Of a DNA stretch of 24,764 nucleotides, positions 15,634-23,136 are shown piece by piece. Position 1 is the first letter of the stretch, and every line of letters begins with the position of its first letter. The stretch is from JBFXEO01 sp050180015 (lineage in GTDB: Bacteria; Bacteroidota; Bacteroidia; Bacteroidales; Tenuifilaceae). The translations under genes were made by a program, and so were the position numbers. The notes below the pieces were generated by a model, which was not told the DNA's origin, searched no databases, and was given only the letters and a program-made list of their open reading frames with translations. The DNA lies in contig JBFXEO010000014.1 of assembly GCA_050180015.1 (NCBI GenBank), positions 1 through 24,764 on the forward strand. The letters are read 5' to 3'.

Positions 15634-17010
15634 ATGGCAGCAAAACCATCAATCCCCAAAGGAACCCGCGATTTTGGCCCCGAGCAAATGGTTCGGCGTA
15701 ACTATATTTTTGACTCCATTCGTCAAGTATTTAATTATTATGGCTACCAGCCAATTGAAACGCCTGCAATGGAAAACCTCAGCACTTTACTGGGGAAATA
15801 CGGCGAAGAAGGAGATAAGCTACTTTTCAGAATTCTTAATTCAGGAGATTTTATTGACAAGGTTGATATAAATAAAATCAAACCCGGAAGCTCAAATTCA
15901 ATTGCGTTAGATATTAGCGAGAAAGGTTTACGGTATGACCTAACCGTTCCTTTTGCCCGTTTTGTCGTGCAATATCAAAACGACATTAATTTTCCGTTTA
16001 AACGATACCAAATCCAACCTGTTTGGCGTGCCGATAGGCCCCAAAAAGGCCGTTACCGCGAATTTTACCAGTGCGATGTTGATGTAATTGGCTCCAACTC
16101 GTTGTTCAACGAAGCGGAATTGGTTTTAATCATCAACGAGGTTTTCGAAAAACTAAAAATTAAGACAATTCTGAAACTCAACAACCGCAAAATTCTTAGC
16201 GGAATTGCCGAGGTAATTGGTGAATTACAAAGGTTAACCGACATTACCGTTGCCATTGATAAAATCGAGAAAATTGGTTTGAATGCCGTTAACGAAGAAC
16301 TTCGTACCAAGGGTGTTGCCGAAGAAGCAATTGCTAAATTGCAACCAATAATCACATTGAGTGGCACAAATGCTCAAAAGTTGGATACCCTCAAAAATAT
16401 TCTTGCCACCTCAGAGATTGGTATAAAGGGAATTGCGGAGATGGAGGAGCTATTCGACTACATCAACCAATCAGGAAATTTAACAACCACAGTAGAACTT
16501 GATTTGTCGTTAGCGCGCGGATTGAGCTATTACACCGGGGCAATATTTGAGGTAAAAGCCGCCGATGCTGAAATTGGCAGCATTTGCGGCGGTGGCCGTT
16601 ACGATGACCTAGCTGGAATTTTTGGCTTGAAGAACCTCAGCGGTGTCGGAGTTTCGTTCGGTGCCGACCGTATTTACGATGTAATGCTTCAGCTAAACCT
16701 TTTCCCCGAAAGTTTGCTTGCATCGACCCAGGTGATGTTTGCCAACTTTAGCGGTAAGGAGGCCGCATATTGTCTCGGGGCAATTCGTGAGTTACGAAAT
16801 AATGGCATTAGTGCAGAGCTGTATCCCGATTCGGCCAAAATGAAGAAGCAGTTTGAATATGCGAATCGTCGCAAAATTAAATTTGTAGTCATTGCCGGTG
16901 AAAGCGAGGTTCAGAACAAGCTGCTATCGGTAAAAAACATGGATAACGGCGAACAGATTTCAATTGCCTACAGCGAAATTGCAAATTATATCAAGCAGCA
17001 TATCAAATAA
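15634..17010 (+). CDS. hisS: Histidyl-tRNA synthetase
   Basis: A 458-residue class II aminoacyl-tRNA synthetase charging tRNA-His. The N-terminus PSIPKGTRDFGPEQ (5-18) is the family's motif-1 lead-in. LRYDLTVPFARF (99-110) and the motif 2 region with WRADRPQKGRYREFYQCDVD (131-150) bind ATP/histidine. The histidine-specific motif LARGLSYYTG is at 293-302, GGGRYDDL at 319-326, and motif 3 GVGVSFGADRIYD at 337-349. Residues about 365-458 form the anticodon-binding domain. All key residues are present and the length is normal. It lies 16 bases upstream of hutH, and no terminator lies between them. Confidence 0.96.
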   Translation: MAAKPSIPKGTRDFGPEQMVRRNYIFDSIRQVFNYYGYQPIETPAMENLSTLLGKYGEEGDKLLFRILNSGDFIDKVDINKIKPGSSNSIALDISEKGLRYDLTVPFARFVVQYQNDINFPFKRYQIQPVWRADRPQKGRYREFYQCDVDVIGSNSLFNEAELVLIINEVFEKLKIKTILKLNNRKILSGIAEVIGELQRLTDITVAIDKIEKIGLNAVNEELRTKGVAEEAIAKLQPIITLSGTNAQKLDTLKNILATSEIGIKGIAEMEELFDYINQSGNLTTTVELDLSLARGLSYYTGAIFEVKAADAEIGSICGGGRYDDLAGIFGLKNLSGVGVSFGADRIYDVMLQLNLFPESLLASTQVMFANFSGKEAAYCLGAIRELRNNGISAELYPDSAKMKKQFEYANRRKIKFVVIAGESEVQNKLLSVKNMDNGEQISIAYSEIANYIKQHIK

Positions 17011-17026
17011 AATCAACCTAAAATTC

Positions 17027-18523
17027 ATGATTAAAGTACACCAAATATCGCCTAAGCCTTTAACATGGGAGCTGATAGATGATACTATCCATAGCCAATA
17101 CAAGCTAGAACTTTCCGACGAGGCCATTGCCCTGATTAGTAAGTGCAGGAATTACCTTGATGCCAAAATGGAAAACGAAAGTACTCCAATATACGGCATA
17201 ACAACAGGATTCGGCTCGCTGTGCAACAGAACCATATCCAAGGAAGAATTATCGCAGCTGCAGAAGAATTTGGTGATGTCGCATGCGTGTAGCACCGGCG
17301 AAGAGGTATCCGCAGAAATTGTAAGGTTGATGCTTTTCCTAAAGGCACATGCTCTTTCGTTGGGTCATTCCGGTGTCCAGGTTGTAACCGTTCAGCGAAT
17401 TCTTGATTTTTACAACAACGGTATTCTTCCAGTAGTTTACGATCGTGGTTCGCTTGGTGCATCGGGCGATTTGGCCCCGCTTTCGAACCTTTTCCTTCCA
17501 TTGATTGGAATGGGCGAAGTTCGCCATAATGGTACGATAAGGACGGCAGAGGACGTCCTAAAGGAGATGAACTGGCAACCAGTAGAACTTTGCTCCAAGG
17601 AAGGATTGGCCTTACTTAATGGAACCCAATTCATGAACTCCCATGGGGTATATGCTATGGTTAAAGCATTTAAAATTGCGAAACTTACCGATATTGTTGG
17701 AGCAATATCACTTGAAGCATTCGATGGTAGAATAGATCCATTCCATCCAAACATTCAAAATGTTCGCCCACATCCGGGACAAATGGAAACGGCAAAAAAT
17801 ATTAGAAAGATACTAGAAGGAAGCGAGCTTATTTCCCGTCCCAAGAAACATGTGCAGGATCCATACTCATTCCGCTGCATGCCCCAGGTACACGGGGCTT
17901 CAAAGGATGCCATCAATTACGTTGCCGGAGTTTTACTTACCGAGATAAATTCCGTTACCGACAATCCGACAATGTGGCCCGATGAGGATTTAATTATTTC
18001 CGGAGGAAACTTTCACGGGCAACCGCTGGCAATCTCGTATGATTTTCTGGCAATCGCACTATCGGAGCTTGGGAATATCTCCGAACGACGAATTGCACAG
18101 CTAATTTTAGGTCTTAGAGATTTACCGGAGTTTCTTGTTGCTAATCCCGGCTTAAATTCCGGCTTAATGATCCCTCAGTACGCTGCAGCGGCAATGGTTA
18201 GCCAGAACAAGCAACTCTGCACGCCAGCATCGGTCGATTCAATTGTTTCGTCAAACGGACAGGAAGACCATGTGAGCATGGGGGCAAATGCGGCAACAAA
18301 ACTCTTACGTGTGGTTGATAATGTAGAGCGTATTATAGCCATCGAATTACTTAATGCTGCTCAGGCTTTAGAGTTCAGAAAACCCGCTAAATCATCGCCA
18401 TATATTGAAGAATTTATGGTAGAATACCGTAAGGTGGTTCCGTTTATTGGTGAAGATAAAGTTATGTACAAGGAAATAGAAAAAACGGTAGAGTTTATTC
18501 GTCAAGGAAAATTCGGAAGGTAA
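17027..18523 (+). CDS. hutH: Histidine ammonia-lyase
   Basis: A 498-residue cytoplasmic lyase converting L-histidine to urocanate and ammonia. The ATG at 17027 is chosen; the in-frame ATG at 16964 lies inside hisS. The MIO cofactor-forming triad Ala145-Ser146-Gly147 is in GSLGASGDLAPLS. Substrate selectivity: the Ser85-His86 pair (LVMSHACSTG) and Glu449 in AAQALEFRKP match histidine lyases rather than Tyr/Phe lyases, which carry His-Leu or Phe-Leu there. The late signature VDSIVSSNGQEDHVSMG is also typical. No other hut genes are in the window, so it may work with distant hutU/hutI or supply urocanate on its own. It is probably cotranscribed with hisS. Confidence 0.93.
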   Translation: MIKVHQISPKPLTWELIDDTIHSQYKLELSDEAIALISKCRNYLDAKMENESTPIYGITTGFGSLCNRTISKEELSQLQKNLVMSHACSTGEEVSAEIVRLMLFLKAHALSLGHSGVQVVTVQRILDFYNNGILPVVYDRGSLGASGDLAPLSNLFLPLIGMGEVRHNGTIRTAEDVLKEMNWQPVELCSKEGLALLNGTQFMNSHGVYAMVKAFKIAKLTDIVGAISLEAFDGRIDPFHPNIQNVRPHPGQMETAKNIRKILEGSELISRPKKHVQDPYSFRCMPQVHGASKDAINYVAGVLLTEINSVTDNPTMWPDEDLIISGGNFHGQPLAISYDFLAIALSELGNISERRIAQLILGLRDLPEFLVANPGLNSGLMIPQYAAAAMVSQNKQLCTPASVDSIVSSNGQEDHVSMGANAATKLLRVVDNVERIIAIELLNAAQALEFRKPAKSSPYIEEFMVEYRKVVPFIGEDKVMYKEIEKTVEFIRQGKFGR

Positions 18524-18536
18524 TTAATTCGCCAAA

Positions 18537-18575
18537 TAAGAATTCTCGATTTATTTTGTCGGGGATTCTTATTTT
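18537..18575 (+). terminator. Terminator after hutH
   Basis: A 13-bp stem with two G-T wobbles (taagaattctcga 18537-18549 and tcggggattctta 18559-18571), 9-base loop, followed by tttt. It starts 14 bases after the hutH stop and also abuts the end of the convergent SiaC-like gene. Confidence 0.8.
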
Positions 18576-18981
18576 AGTTTATCTCTACAAGTTCTATGGG
18601 TAATTTTATCACCTGCTGTAAATCTCTTCCCCAATCGCGCATATCCGTATCGCCCAGCTCGTAATGGCAAACAATCTGAACCATTAAGCCCCTGGAATGG
18701 GAATCTTCGAGACGCTTGAGCAATGTTCCAAGATGATGCTCCGAGCATCCGTTTATAAAGGTCAGGTAAAAATGAACTGTTAAAATTGTTGGATTATAGT
18801 CCTGGGTGTAAGCCTCCAGCCATCGCAAAATTGGCGCAAAAAACGACAGGGGATCGCTGGAAATAAGGTTCCCGGTCATCGAAATTTCGCCTTGTTCTTT
18901 CAAACAATTAACCTCTGGAGTTTCTGTTGTGGCCGGAATATGCAAATCTATTAAATCAACAACATCTTTTCTTGGAACCAT
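18574..18981 (-). CDS. SiaC-family (DUF1987) regulatory protein
   Basis: A 135-residue cytoplasmic protein of the SiaC/DUF1987 family. I chose the ATG at 18981, because the frame further upstream runs into the probable promoter box. Family landmarks: ATTETPEV (17-24), GEISMTGNLISSDP (31-44), then APILRWLEAY (49-58), FYLTFINGCSEHHLGTLLKR (71-90) and the conserved C-terminus LPIELVEI. In Pseudomonas aeruginosa, SiaC is phosphorylated on a Thr by SiaB and, when unphosphorylated, activates the diguanylate cyclase SiaD. The usual NTSS segment is Asn77-Gly78-Cys79-Ser80 here, so the Thr is replaced by Gly. No siaA/B/D partner is nearby; the gene stands alone, convergent with hutH. Family assignment is fairly sure; role is not. 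Confidence 0.78.
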   Translation of the reverse strand: MVPRKDVVDLIDLHIPATTETPEVNCLKEQGEISMTGNLISSDPLSFFAPILRWLEAYTQDYNPTILTVHFYLTFINGCSEHHLGTLLKRLEDSHSRGLMVQIVCHYELGDTDMRDWGRDLQQVIKLPIELVEIN

Positions 18982-19005
18982 AAACCAATGATAATTTGTC
19001 TGCAA

Positions 19006-19013
19006 CAAATGTA
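19006..19013 (-). promoter_or_regulatory. -7 element for SiaC-like gene
   Basis: Minus-strand TACATTTG, exact TAnnTTTG match, 24 bases before the ATG at 18981. A TTG lies 14 bases further upstream (19028-19030). Its position supports the shorter start. Confidence 0.5.
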
Positions 19014-19063
19014 AAAAAAAGTTGATACAATTGTTTGTTCCCGAAAGGTTTCAGAAAAGAAAA

Positions 19064-19516
19064 TTATTGCTTCCCTTCCTTGCCAGATTCTTTAACCTTT
19101 TGCAGAAGGTAGTTCTTGAATTCATAGTTTGCCTGGTAGAGCAAAAGTATTTTACGGGGGGGTAAGATCGCCTTTAGCCTTACATTTAGCTCTATCAGCA
19201 AATCGGCTTCCTGCTTATGGTAATTCACATATTGGTTGGTGTAGGCAGTGAGTTCCTGCTCCGAAAGGCTATCCAGCTCCTTTCCATACTGCTCTACAAA
19301 TGCTCTTCGTTCATTTAAAACGGCATCCTTTTTCTGCCAGTAATCATCATAAATTGGCCAAAACTGTTTTGCCTCCTCGCTGGTTAAACTGAGCTTGTTA
19401 GTAATAAATGCCACCTTTTCAGCCTTTAGCGCCTTTTCCGTTTCGGTTTGAGCCGAAATGGTAAAACTGCAAATCAGGAGGAGGATAAAAGTTACCAGCT
19501 GTTTTCCCTGTGTCAT
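19064..19516 (-). CDS. Periplasmic CpxP/Spy-like small protein
   Basis: A 150-residue exported helical protein. The ATG at 19516 is chosen: it overlaps the stop of the upstream gene as ATGA and starts a clean signal peptide (MTQGKQLVTFILLLICSF, cleavage after ISA). The mature part is charged and all-helical, with LTSEEAKQFWPIYDDYWQKK (residues about 42-61) resembling the L-T-x-x-Q/E repeat of Spy/CpxP/ZraP-type periplasmic sensors and chaperones, then a long helix and LPPRKILLLYQANYEFKNYL. Such genes commonly follow ECF sigma/anti-sigma pairs in Bacteroidota. Probable role: periplasmic stress sensor or chaperone modulating the upstream pair. Inferred from form and context, not from a strong motif. 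Confidence 0.65.
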   Translation of the reverse strand: MTQGKQLVTFILLLICSFTISAQTETEKALKAEKVAFITNKLSLTSEEAKQFWPIYDDYWQKKDAVLNERRAFVEQYGKELDSLSEQELTAYTNQYVNYHKQEADLLIELNVRLKAILPPRKILLLYQANYEFKNYLLQKVKESGKEGKQ

Positions 19517-19974
19517 GGTTCTATCTCCTCTTTTTCCTCTATAATTGTAATGCAATTGTTGCTTCGAACATAGTAATGCCGGAAAATATCATCTTTTGCC
19601 CTTGCAATAGAATCGTTAACGCGCCTGTCCTCAATTGCTTGGTATAAATCAATATCTTCAAAATCGGTAATATTACGGCTAACTATGTTTACATAATCCA
19701 CACCCGAAGGGGTTGCTGGATTTTTTACTAAGGGTTGGGCCATGTAGTACCCAAAATATGCTATAACAGCCATAAATGCAAAGCCGGCAGCAAATGCCAG
19801 CTGGGACCGGAATGCAAACAACCACTTTACAGGAGTAGCCTGCTGTTTATGTGCCTGAACTATTATCTCCTGCACTCTACCGGGCAAACTATCAAAATAA
19901 CCCTCGGGAACAGAAAAGGGTAATTCTTTTGTCCCGGTAAACCCATCCAAATCTATTTTTTTCTTGTTACTCAT
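19513..19974 (-). CDS. Probable anti-sigma factor (single-pass membrane protein)
   Basis: A 153-residue protein with an N-terminal cytoplasmic part (1-50) carrying LPFSVPEGYFDSLPGRVQ (18-35), a motif often seen in small membrane proteins next to ECF sigma genes in Bacteroidota. A single transmembrane segment lies at about 58-78 (LAFAAGFAFMAVIAYFGYYM), followed by a 75-residue periplasmic part that is acidic. No ZAS zinc motif (HxxxCxxC) is present, so it is not a classical zinc-binding anti-sigma factor. It is encoded 47 bases after the ECF sigma gene and overlaps the next gene by 4 bases (ATGA), which argues for a sigma/anti-sigma/periplasmic-sensor cassette. The anti-sigma role is inferred from position and topology. 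Confidence 0.6.
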   Translation of the reverse strand: MSNKKKIDLDGFTGTKELPFSVPEGYFDSLPGRVQEIIVQAHKQQATPVKWLFAFRSQLAFAAGFAFMAVIAYFGYYMAQPLVKNPATPSGVDYVNIVSRNITDFEDIDLYQAIEDRRVNDSIARAKDDIFRHYYVRSNNCITIIEEKEEIEP

Positions 19975-20021
19975 ATCAAGGGAAATATTCTGAAATTATG
20001 ATGTTACAACAGTAAAATGGT

Positions 20022-20570
20022 TTAATCTTCCTCCATGTATTTTTCTATCTTTTTGACGGCATGGTGGAATGATGCCTTAAGTGCTCCAACAGTGGTACCC
20101 AGTATGTTTGATATATCCTCATACTTCATTTCATCAAAATATTTCATATTGAAAACGACCCTCTGCTTTTCCGGAAGTTTTAGCACTGCCTTTTGAAGTT
20201 TTAGCTGCAACTCATCGCCATTAATGTAGCTGTCCATTTCGAGCGTTTTGCCGAGTTGCTGTTCAACATCAACAAGGGGTAAAAGATACTTTGTTTTCTT
20301 TTTCTTAAGAAACGTAAGTGCTTCGTTGGTAGCAATTCGGTAGAGCCAGGTAAACAGCTGGGAATCTTCGCGAAAAGATTCCAGCCCACCCCAAACTTTT
20401 AAGAAAGTATTCTGGATAACATCGTCAGTATCGTCATGGCTGATAACAATTTTACGGATATGCCAGTAAAGCCTTTCCTGATACTTACGCATTAAAAGGT
20501 TGAATGCATAGTTTCTGGTATTCCCGTCACGAAACATCTCCAGCAGTTCCTTGTCGGAGTAATTATTCAT
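20022..20570 (-). CDS. ECF-type RNA polymerase sigma factor
   Basis: A 182-residue sigma-70 family protein with only regions 2 and 4. Region 2 (about 22-90): LLMRKYQERLYWHIRKIV, then DDTDDVIQNTFLKVWGGL, the -10-recognition and core-binding helix, and FTWLYRIATNEALTFLKKKK. Region 4.2 (about 130-180): LPEKQRVVFNMKYFDEMKYE, DISNILGTTVGALKASFHHAV, the helix-turn-helix for -35-type recognition. No C-terminal extension. It starts 17 bases after the transketolase C-subunit stop and precedes the probable anti-sigma and CpxP-like genes. It likely directs a small envelope-related regulon and may regulate its own operon; the target promoter cannot be told from here. Confidence 0.93.
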   Translation of the reverse strand: MNNYSDKELLEMFRDGNTRNYAFNLLMRKYQERLYWHIRKIVISHDDTDDVIQNTFLKVWGGLESFREDSQLFTWLYRIATNEALTFLKKKKTKYLLPLVDVEQQLGKTLEMDSYINGDELQLKLQKAVLKLPEKQRVVFNMKYFDEMKYEDISNILGTTVGALKASFHHAVKKIEKYMEED

Positions 20571-20587
20571 TCAACCTATAAATTATT

Positions 20588-21541
20588 TTATTTTCTTGAT
20601 ATAGCCTTTAATGCAGCATCAACAATATTTGGCGTATCTAACCCATACTTAACCATTAATTCATCGGGGGTACCGCTTTCACCGAAAACATCATTAACCG
20701 CAACCATTTCCAGTGGGACCGGCTTTTTGCGCGCAAGTAGCTGGGCGATGCTGTCGCCCAAACCTCCATTCATCACATGTTCCTCGGCCGATACGGCACA
20801 TCCGGTTTTACCTGCTGAACGGATAATAGCCTCCTCATCCAACGGTTTAATGGTATGTATATTGATAACCTCCGCCGCAATACCCTTTTGAGCCAGAGCA
20901 TCGGCAGCTTCAAGTGCCTTCCAAACCAAATGTCCTATGGCAAAAATTGAAACCTGAGTTCCTTCCTGAAGTTTAACGGCTTTCCCTATTTCGAACTTTT
21001 GATCGGCAGGTGTAAAATTTGGCACAGCGGGACGACCAAATCTGAGGTAAACCGGACCAACATGATTTGCGGCGGCAATGGTTGCTGCCTTTGTTTGGTT
21101 ATAATCACAAGGATTAATAACGGTCATGTTGGGTAGCATCTTCATCAAACCCAGGTCTTCCATCATTTGATGTGTTGCACCATCCTCGCCCAGGGTAAGC
21201 CCGGCGTGTGAAGCGCATATTTTCACATTCTTGTTGGAGTAGGCAACGCTTTGGCGTATTTGATCGTAAACCCGACCCGTTGCAAATGATGCAAAGGTGC
21301 CGGTAAAAGGAATTTTTCCGCCTACAGTGAGGCCGGCAGCAACGCCAACCATATTTGCCTCAGCAATACCCATCTGAAAAAAACGCTCGGGAAAATTCTT
21401 AACGAATTCATCCATTTTAAGTGAACCGATAAGATCGGCACAAAGTGCAACCACATTTGGATTAGACCTACCCAACTCATATAGTCCGGCACCAAAGCCG
21501 GAACGTGTATCCTTGTTTCCTGTCGATGTAAAATTCATCAT
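20588..21541 (-). CDS. Transketolase, C-terminal subunit (PYR plus C domains)
   Basis: A 317-residue half of a split transketolase; with the N-subunit it moves two-carbon ketol units in the non-oxidative pentose phosphate pathway. The start is taken at the ATG at 21541 (another ATG follows at 21538, and one lies at 21571), giving the usual STGNKDTRSGFGAGL beginning. The pyrimidine-binding domain has the catalytic Glu motif FFQMGIAEANMVGVAAGL (about residues 54-71) and the block FASFATGRVYDQIRQSVAY; then SHAGLTLGEDGATHQ and the C-terminal domain (AEEHVMNGGLGDSIA). Its N-subunit partner lies upstream in the same operon, but an MGS-like gene is placed between the two. The gap to that gene is 83 bases. 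Confidence 0.93.
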   Translation of the reverse strand: MMNFTSTGNKDTRSGFGAGLYELGRSNPNVVALCADLIGSLKMDEFVKNFPERFFQMGIAEANMVGVAAGLTVGGKIPFTGTFASFATGRVYDQIRQSVAYSNKNVKICASHAGLTLGEDGATHQMMEDLGLMKMLPNMTVINPCDYNQTKAATIAAANHVGPVYLRFGRPAVPNFTPADQKFEIGKAVKLQEGTQVSIFAIGHLVWKALEAADALAQKGIAAEVINIHTIKPLDEEAIIRSAGKTGCAVSAEEHVMNGGLGDSIAQLLARKKPVPLEMVAVNDVFGESGTPDELMVKYGLDTPNIVDAALKAISRK

Positions 21542-21624
21542 TAATAATTTTAACGATTCAACATACCCCATTCAACCTTAACGATAACACAGGTTGTTAA
21601 ATTAGATGCTTTGTACCCCTGATT

Positions 21625-22023
21625 TTATACGTTACGTTTCATTCTGTCTATGGCTTCCTTGCGGATTAGGCCAAGGATTACCAGTTCGGCTGTTGCCTGG
21701 TTGGTGGCCAGCGGAATGTTATTCACATTGCACACCTCCAGCAATCTGCGAATATCCTCGTGATGCGATTGAATAACCTTGTGATCACGCAAAAAGATTA
21801 CAATATCGACCTCGTGGAGCTGAATCATCTCCGTAATCTCAATATAACCGCCCGATTGCCCCGGACTTAAATGCCTGCACCTGATGCCTTGTTCCTCAAT
21901 AAATTCGGCAGTTCTACCGGTTGCCAGAAGGTTAACCCCGGGTAGCCACTCCTCGTGTTCCTTTAAGAACTTTGCCAATTCCGGTTTTTTGGCATCGTGC
22001 GCTATAACAGCAATATTTTTCAT
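21625..22023 (-). CDS. Methylglyoxal-synthase-like domain protein, probably not a normal MGS
   Basis: A 132-residue single-domain protein with the MGS fold. Landmarks aligned to E. coli MgsA: IAHDAKK (His9/Asp10 = His19/Asp20, Lys13 = Lys23), ATGRTAEFI (34-42, equivalent of ATGTTGN), LSPGQSGGYIEI (52-63, equivalent of LSGPMGGDQQ), FLRD (Asp80 = Asp91), HHED (His87 = His98, Asp90 = Asp101), IPLATNQATAELVI. However, catalytic Asp71 is Tyr60 (GGY for GGD), Thr47 is Arg37, and phosphate-binding Arg107 is Glu96; the C-terminus with Arg150 is shortened. It may therefore not make methylglyoxal from dihydroxyacetone phosphate, and could act as a ligand-binding regulator, as MGS-like domains do in CarB. 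It sits between the two transketolase subunit genes (29 and 83 bases away). Confidence 0.75.
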   Translation of the reverse strand: MKNIAVIAHDAKKPELAKFLKEHEEWLPGVNLLATGRTAEFIEEQGIRCRHLSPGQSGGYIEITEMIQLHEVDIVIFLRDHKVIQSHHEDIRRLLEVCNVNNIPLATNQATAELVILGLIRKEAIDRMKRNV

Positions 22024-22052
22024 CCCTATGTGTACTTTTAAAATTATTCGGA

Positions 22053-22898
22053 TTAGAAATCCCCAAGTGTTTCGGGGAGTTGCGCCATTGCCCTTGTAAA
22101 CTCTTCCCCGTTAGGAGCCTTTCCATGCCACTTGTGGGTTCCCATCATAAAATCCACTCCCATACCCATCTCAGTACGCATCAGGATAACAACGGGTTTT
22201 CCCTTACCAGTGCGATTTTTTGCCTCTGCATGTGTGGTAAGCAGCTGCTCCATGTTGTTACCATTAGTTTCAAGAACATCCCACCCAAAGGCAACCCATT
22301 TAGCCTTTAAATTGCCCAAGGTAACAATATCATCAACTGGGCCATCTATTTGTTTTCCGTTGTAATCAACTGTAGCGATAAGGTTATCTATTTTTTTTGC
22401 CGCGGCAAAAAGTACAGCTTCCCAAATCTGGCCTTCCTGTAACTCCCCATCGCCATGGAGTGTATAAACCAAATGCCTGTCGTCGTTGAGTTTTTTTGCC
22501 AACGCAGCACCACAGGCAACCGAAAGGCCTTGTCCTAAAGAGCCAGAGGCAATACGAACGCCCGGTAAATGCTCTGCTGGCGTTGGGTGGCCCTGAAGCC
22601 GTGAGTTAATTAGCCTGAACGTTTCCAGCTCCTTAACGTCAAAAAAACCTCGACGGGCTAAAACGCTATACCATACCGCAGAAAGATGCCCGTTGGACAG
22701 AAAAAATAAATCCTCGCCATTGCCATCCATGGTAAACGTTTGGGGGTCAACGTGTAAAGTGCTGAAGTAAAGTGCCGTAAAAAAATCGGCACAGCCCAGA
22801 GAACCGCCCGGGTGACCGCTGGCAGGCCTATACACCATACGAATAACATCGCGACGAACCTGCGCCGCGATGTCTTTAAGATTATCAATATCAGCCAT
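22053..22898 (-). CDS. Transketolase, N-terminal subunit (thiamine diphosphate-binding)
   Basis: A 281-residue half of a split transketolase. The PP domain motifs are clear: ASGHPGGSLGCADF (26-39), SNGHLSAVWYSVLARRG, LINSRLQGHP and ASGSLGQGLSVACGAALA. The ThDP/Mg motif GDG...N is HGDGELQEGQIWEA ending at TVDYN, with GKQIDGP after it. The C-terminal MMGTHKWHGKAPN matches the usual end of this subunit. It lacks the pyrimidine-binding domain, which is encoded two genes downstream, so the enzyme must be a heterotetramer. It is first in the run and has a promoter candidate 33 bases upstream, which may drive all six genes down to 19064. Confidence 0.94.
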   Translation of the reverse strand: MADIDNLKDIAAQVRRDVIRMVYRPASGHPGGSLGCADFFTALYFSTLHVDPQTFTMDGNGEDLFFLSNGHLSAVWYSVLARRGFFDVKELETFRLINSRLQGHPTPAEHLPGVRIASGSLGQGLSVACGAALAKKLNDDRHLVYTLHGDGELQEGQIWEAVLFAAAKKIDNLIATVDYNGKQIDGPVDDIVTLGNLKAKWVAFGWDVLETNGNNMEQLLTTHAEAKNRTGKGKPVVILMRTEMGMGVDFMMGTHKWHGKAPNGEEFTRAMAQLPETLGDF

Positions 22899-22930
22899 TT
22901 ATTAATGATTTTCAGAAAAATCCCAATTTG

Positions 22931-22938
22931 CAAAGGTA
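22931..22938 (-). promoter_or_regulatory. -7 element for the transketolase operon
   Basis: Minus-strand TACCTTTG followed by CA, exact TAnnTTTG match, 33 bases before the transketolase N-subunit ATG. No further TAnnTTTG match was seen in the 83-base gap at 21542-21624. Confidence 0.55.
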
Positions 22939-23136
22939 ATACTTTTTGCATGGAATACATAAAACGACAAGGAATGATGGCGAGAAATGAGAGCGGCTTG
23001 GCGTTAATGGCTAATCGAATTCTGGTGTTACCGTGCTAACTTTTTATGCCACAGTATAACCGTTTCAACAAATTCAACGATTATTCCCAAGTTCAGTGTA
23101 AATTAAATGGCTCTAAAGATATTTAACACAGCAATT

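Noticed and set aside
16964..17026. Upstream ATG extending hutH into hisS
   Set aside because: The added residues are not lyase-like and overlap the end of hisS; the ATG at 17027 gives the normal family length.
17136..17754. Several minus-strand frames within hutH
   Set aside because: All are opposite a complete histidine ammonia-lyase and have shadow-like composition.
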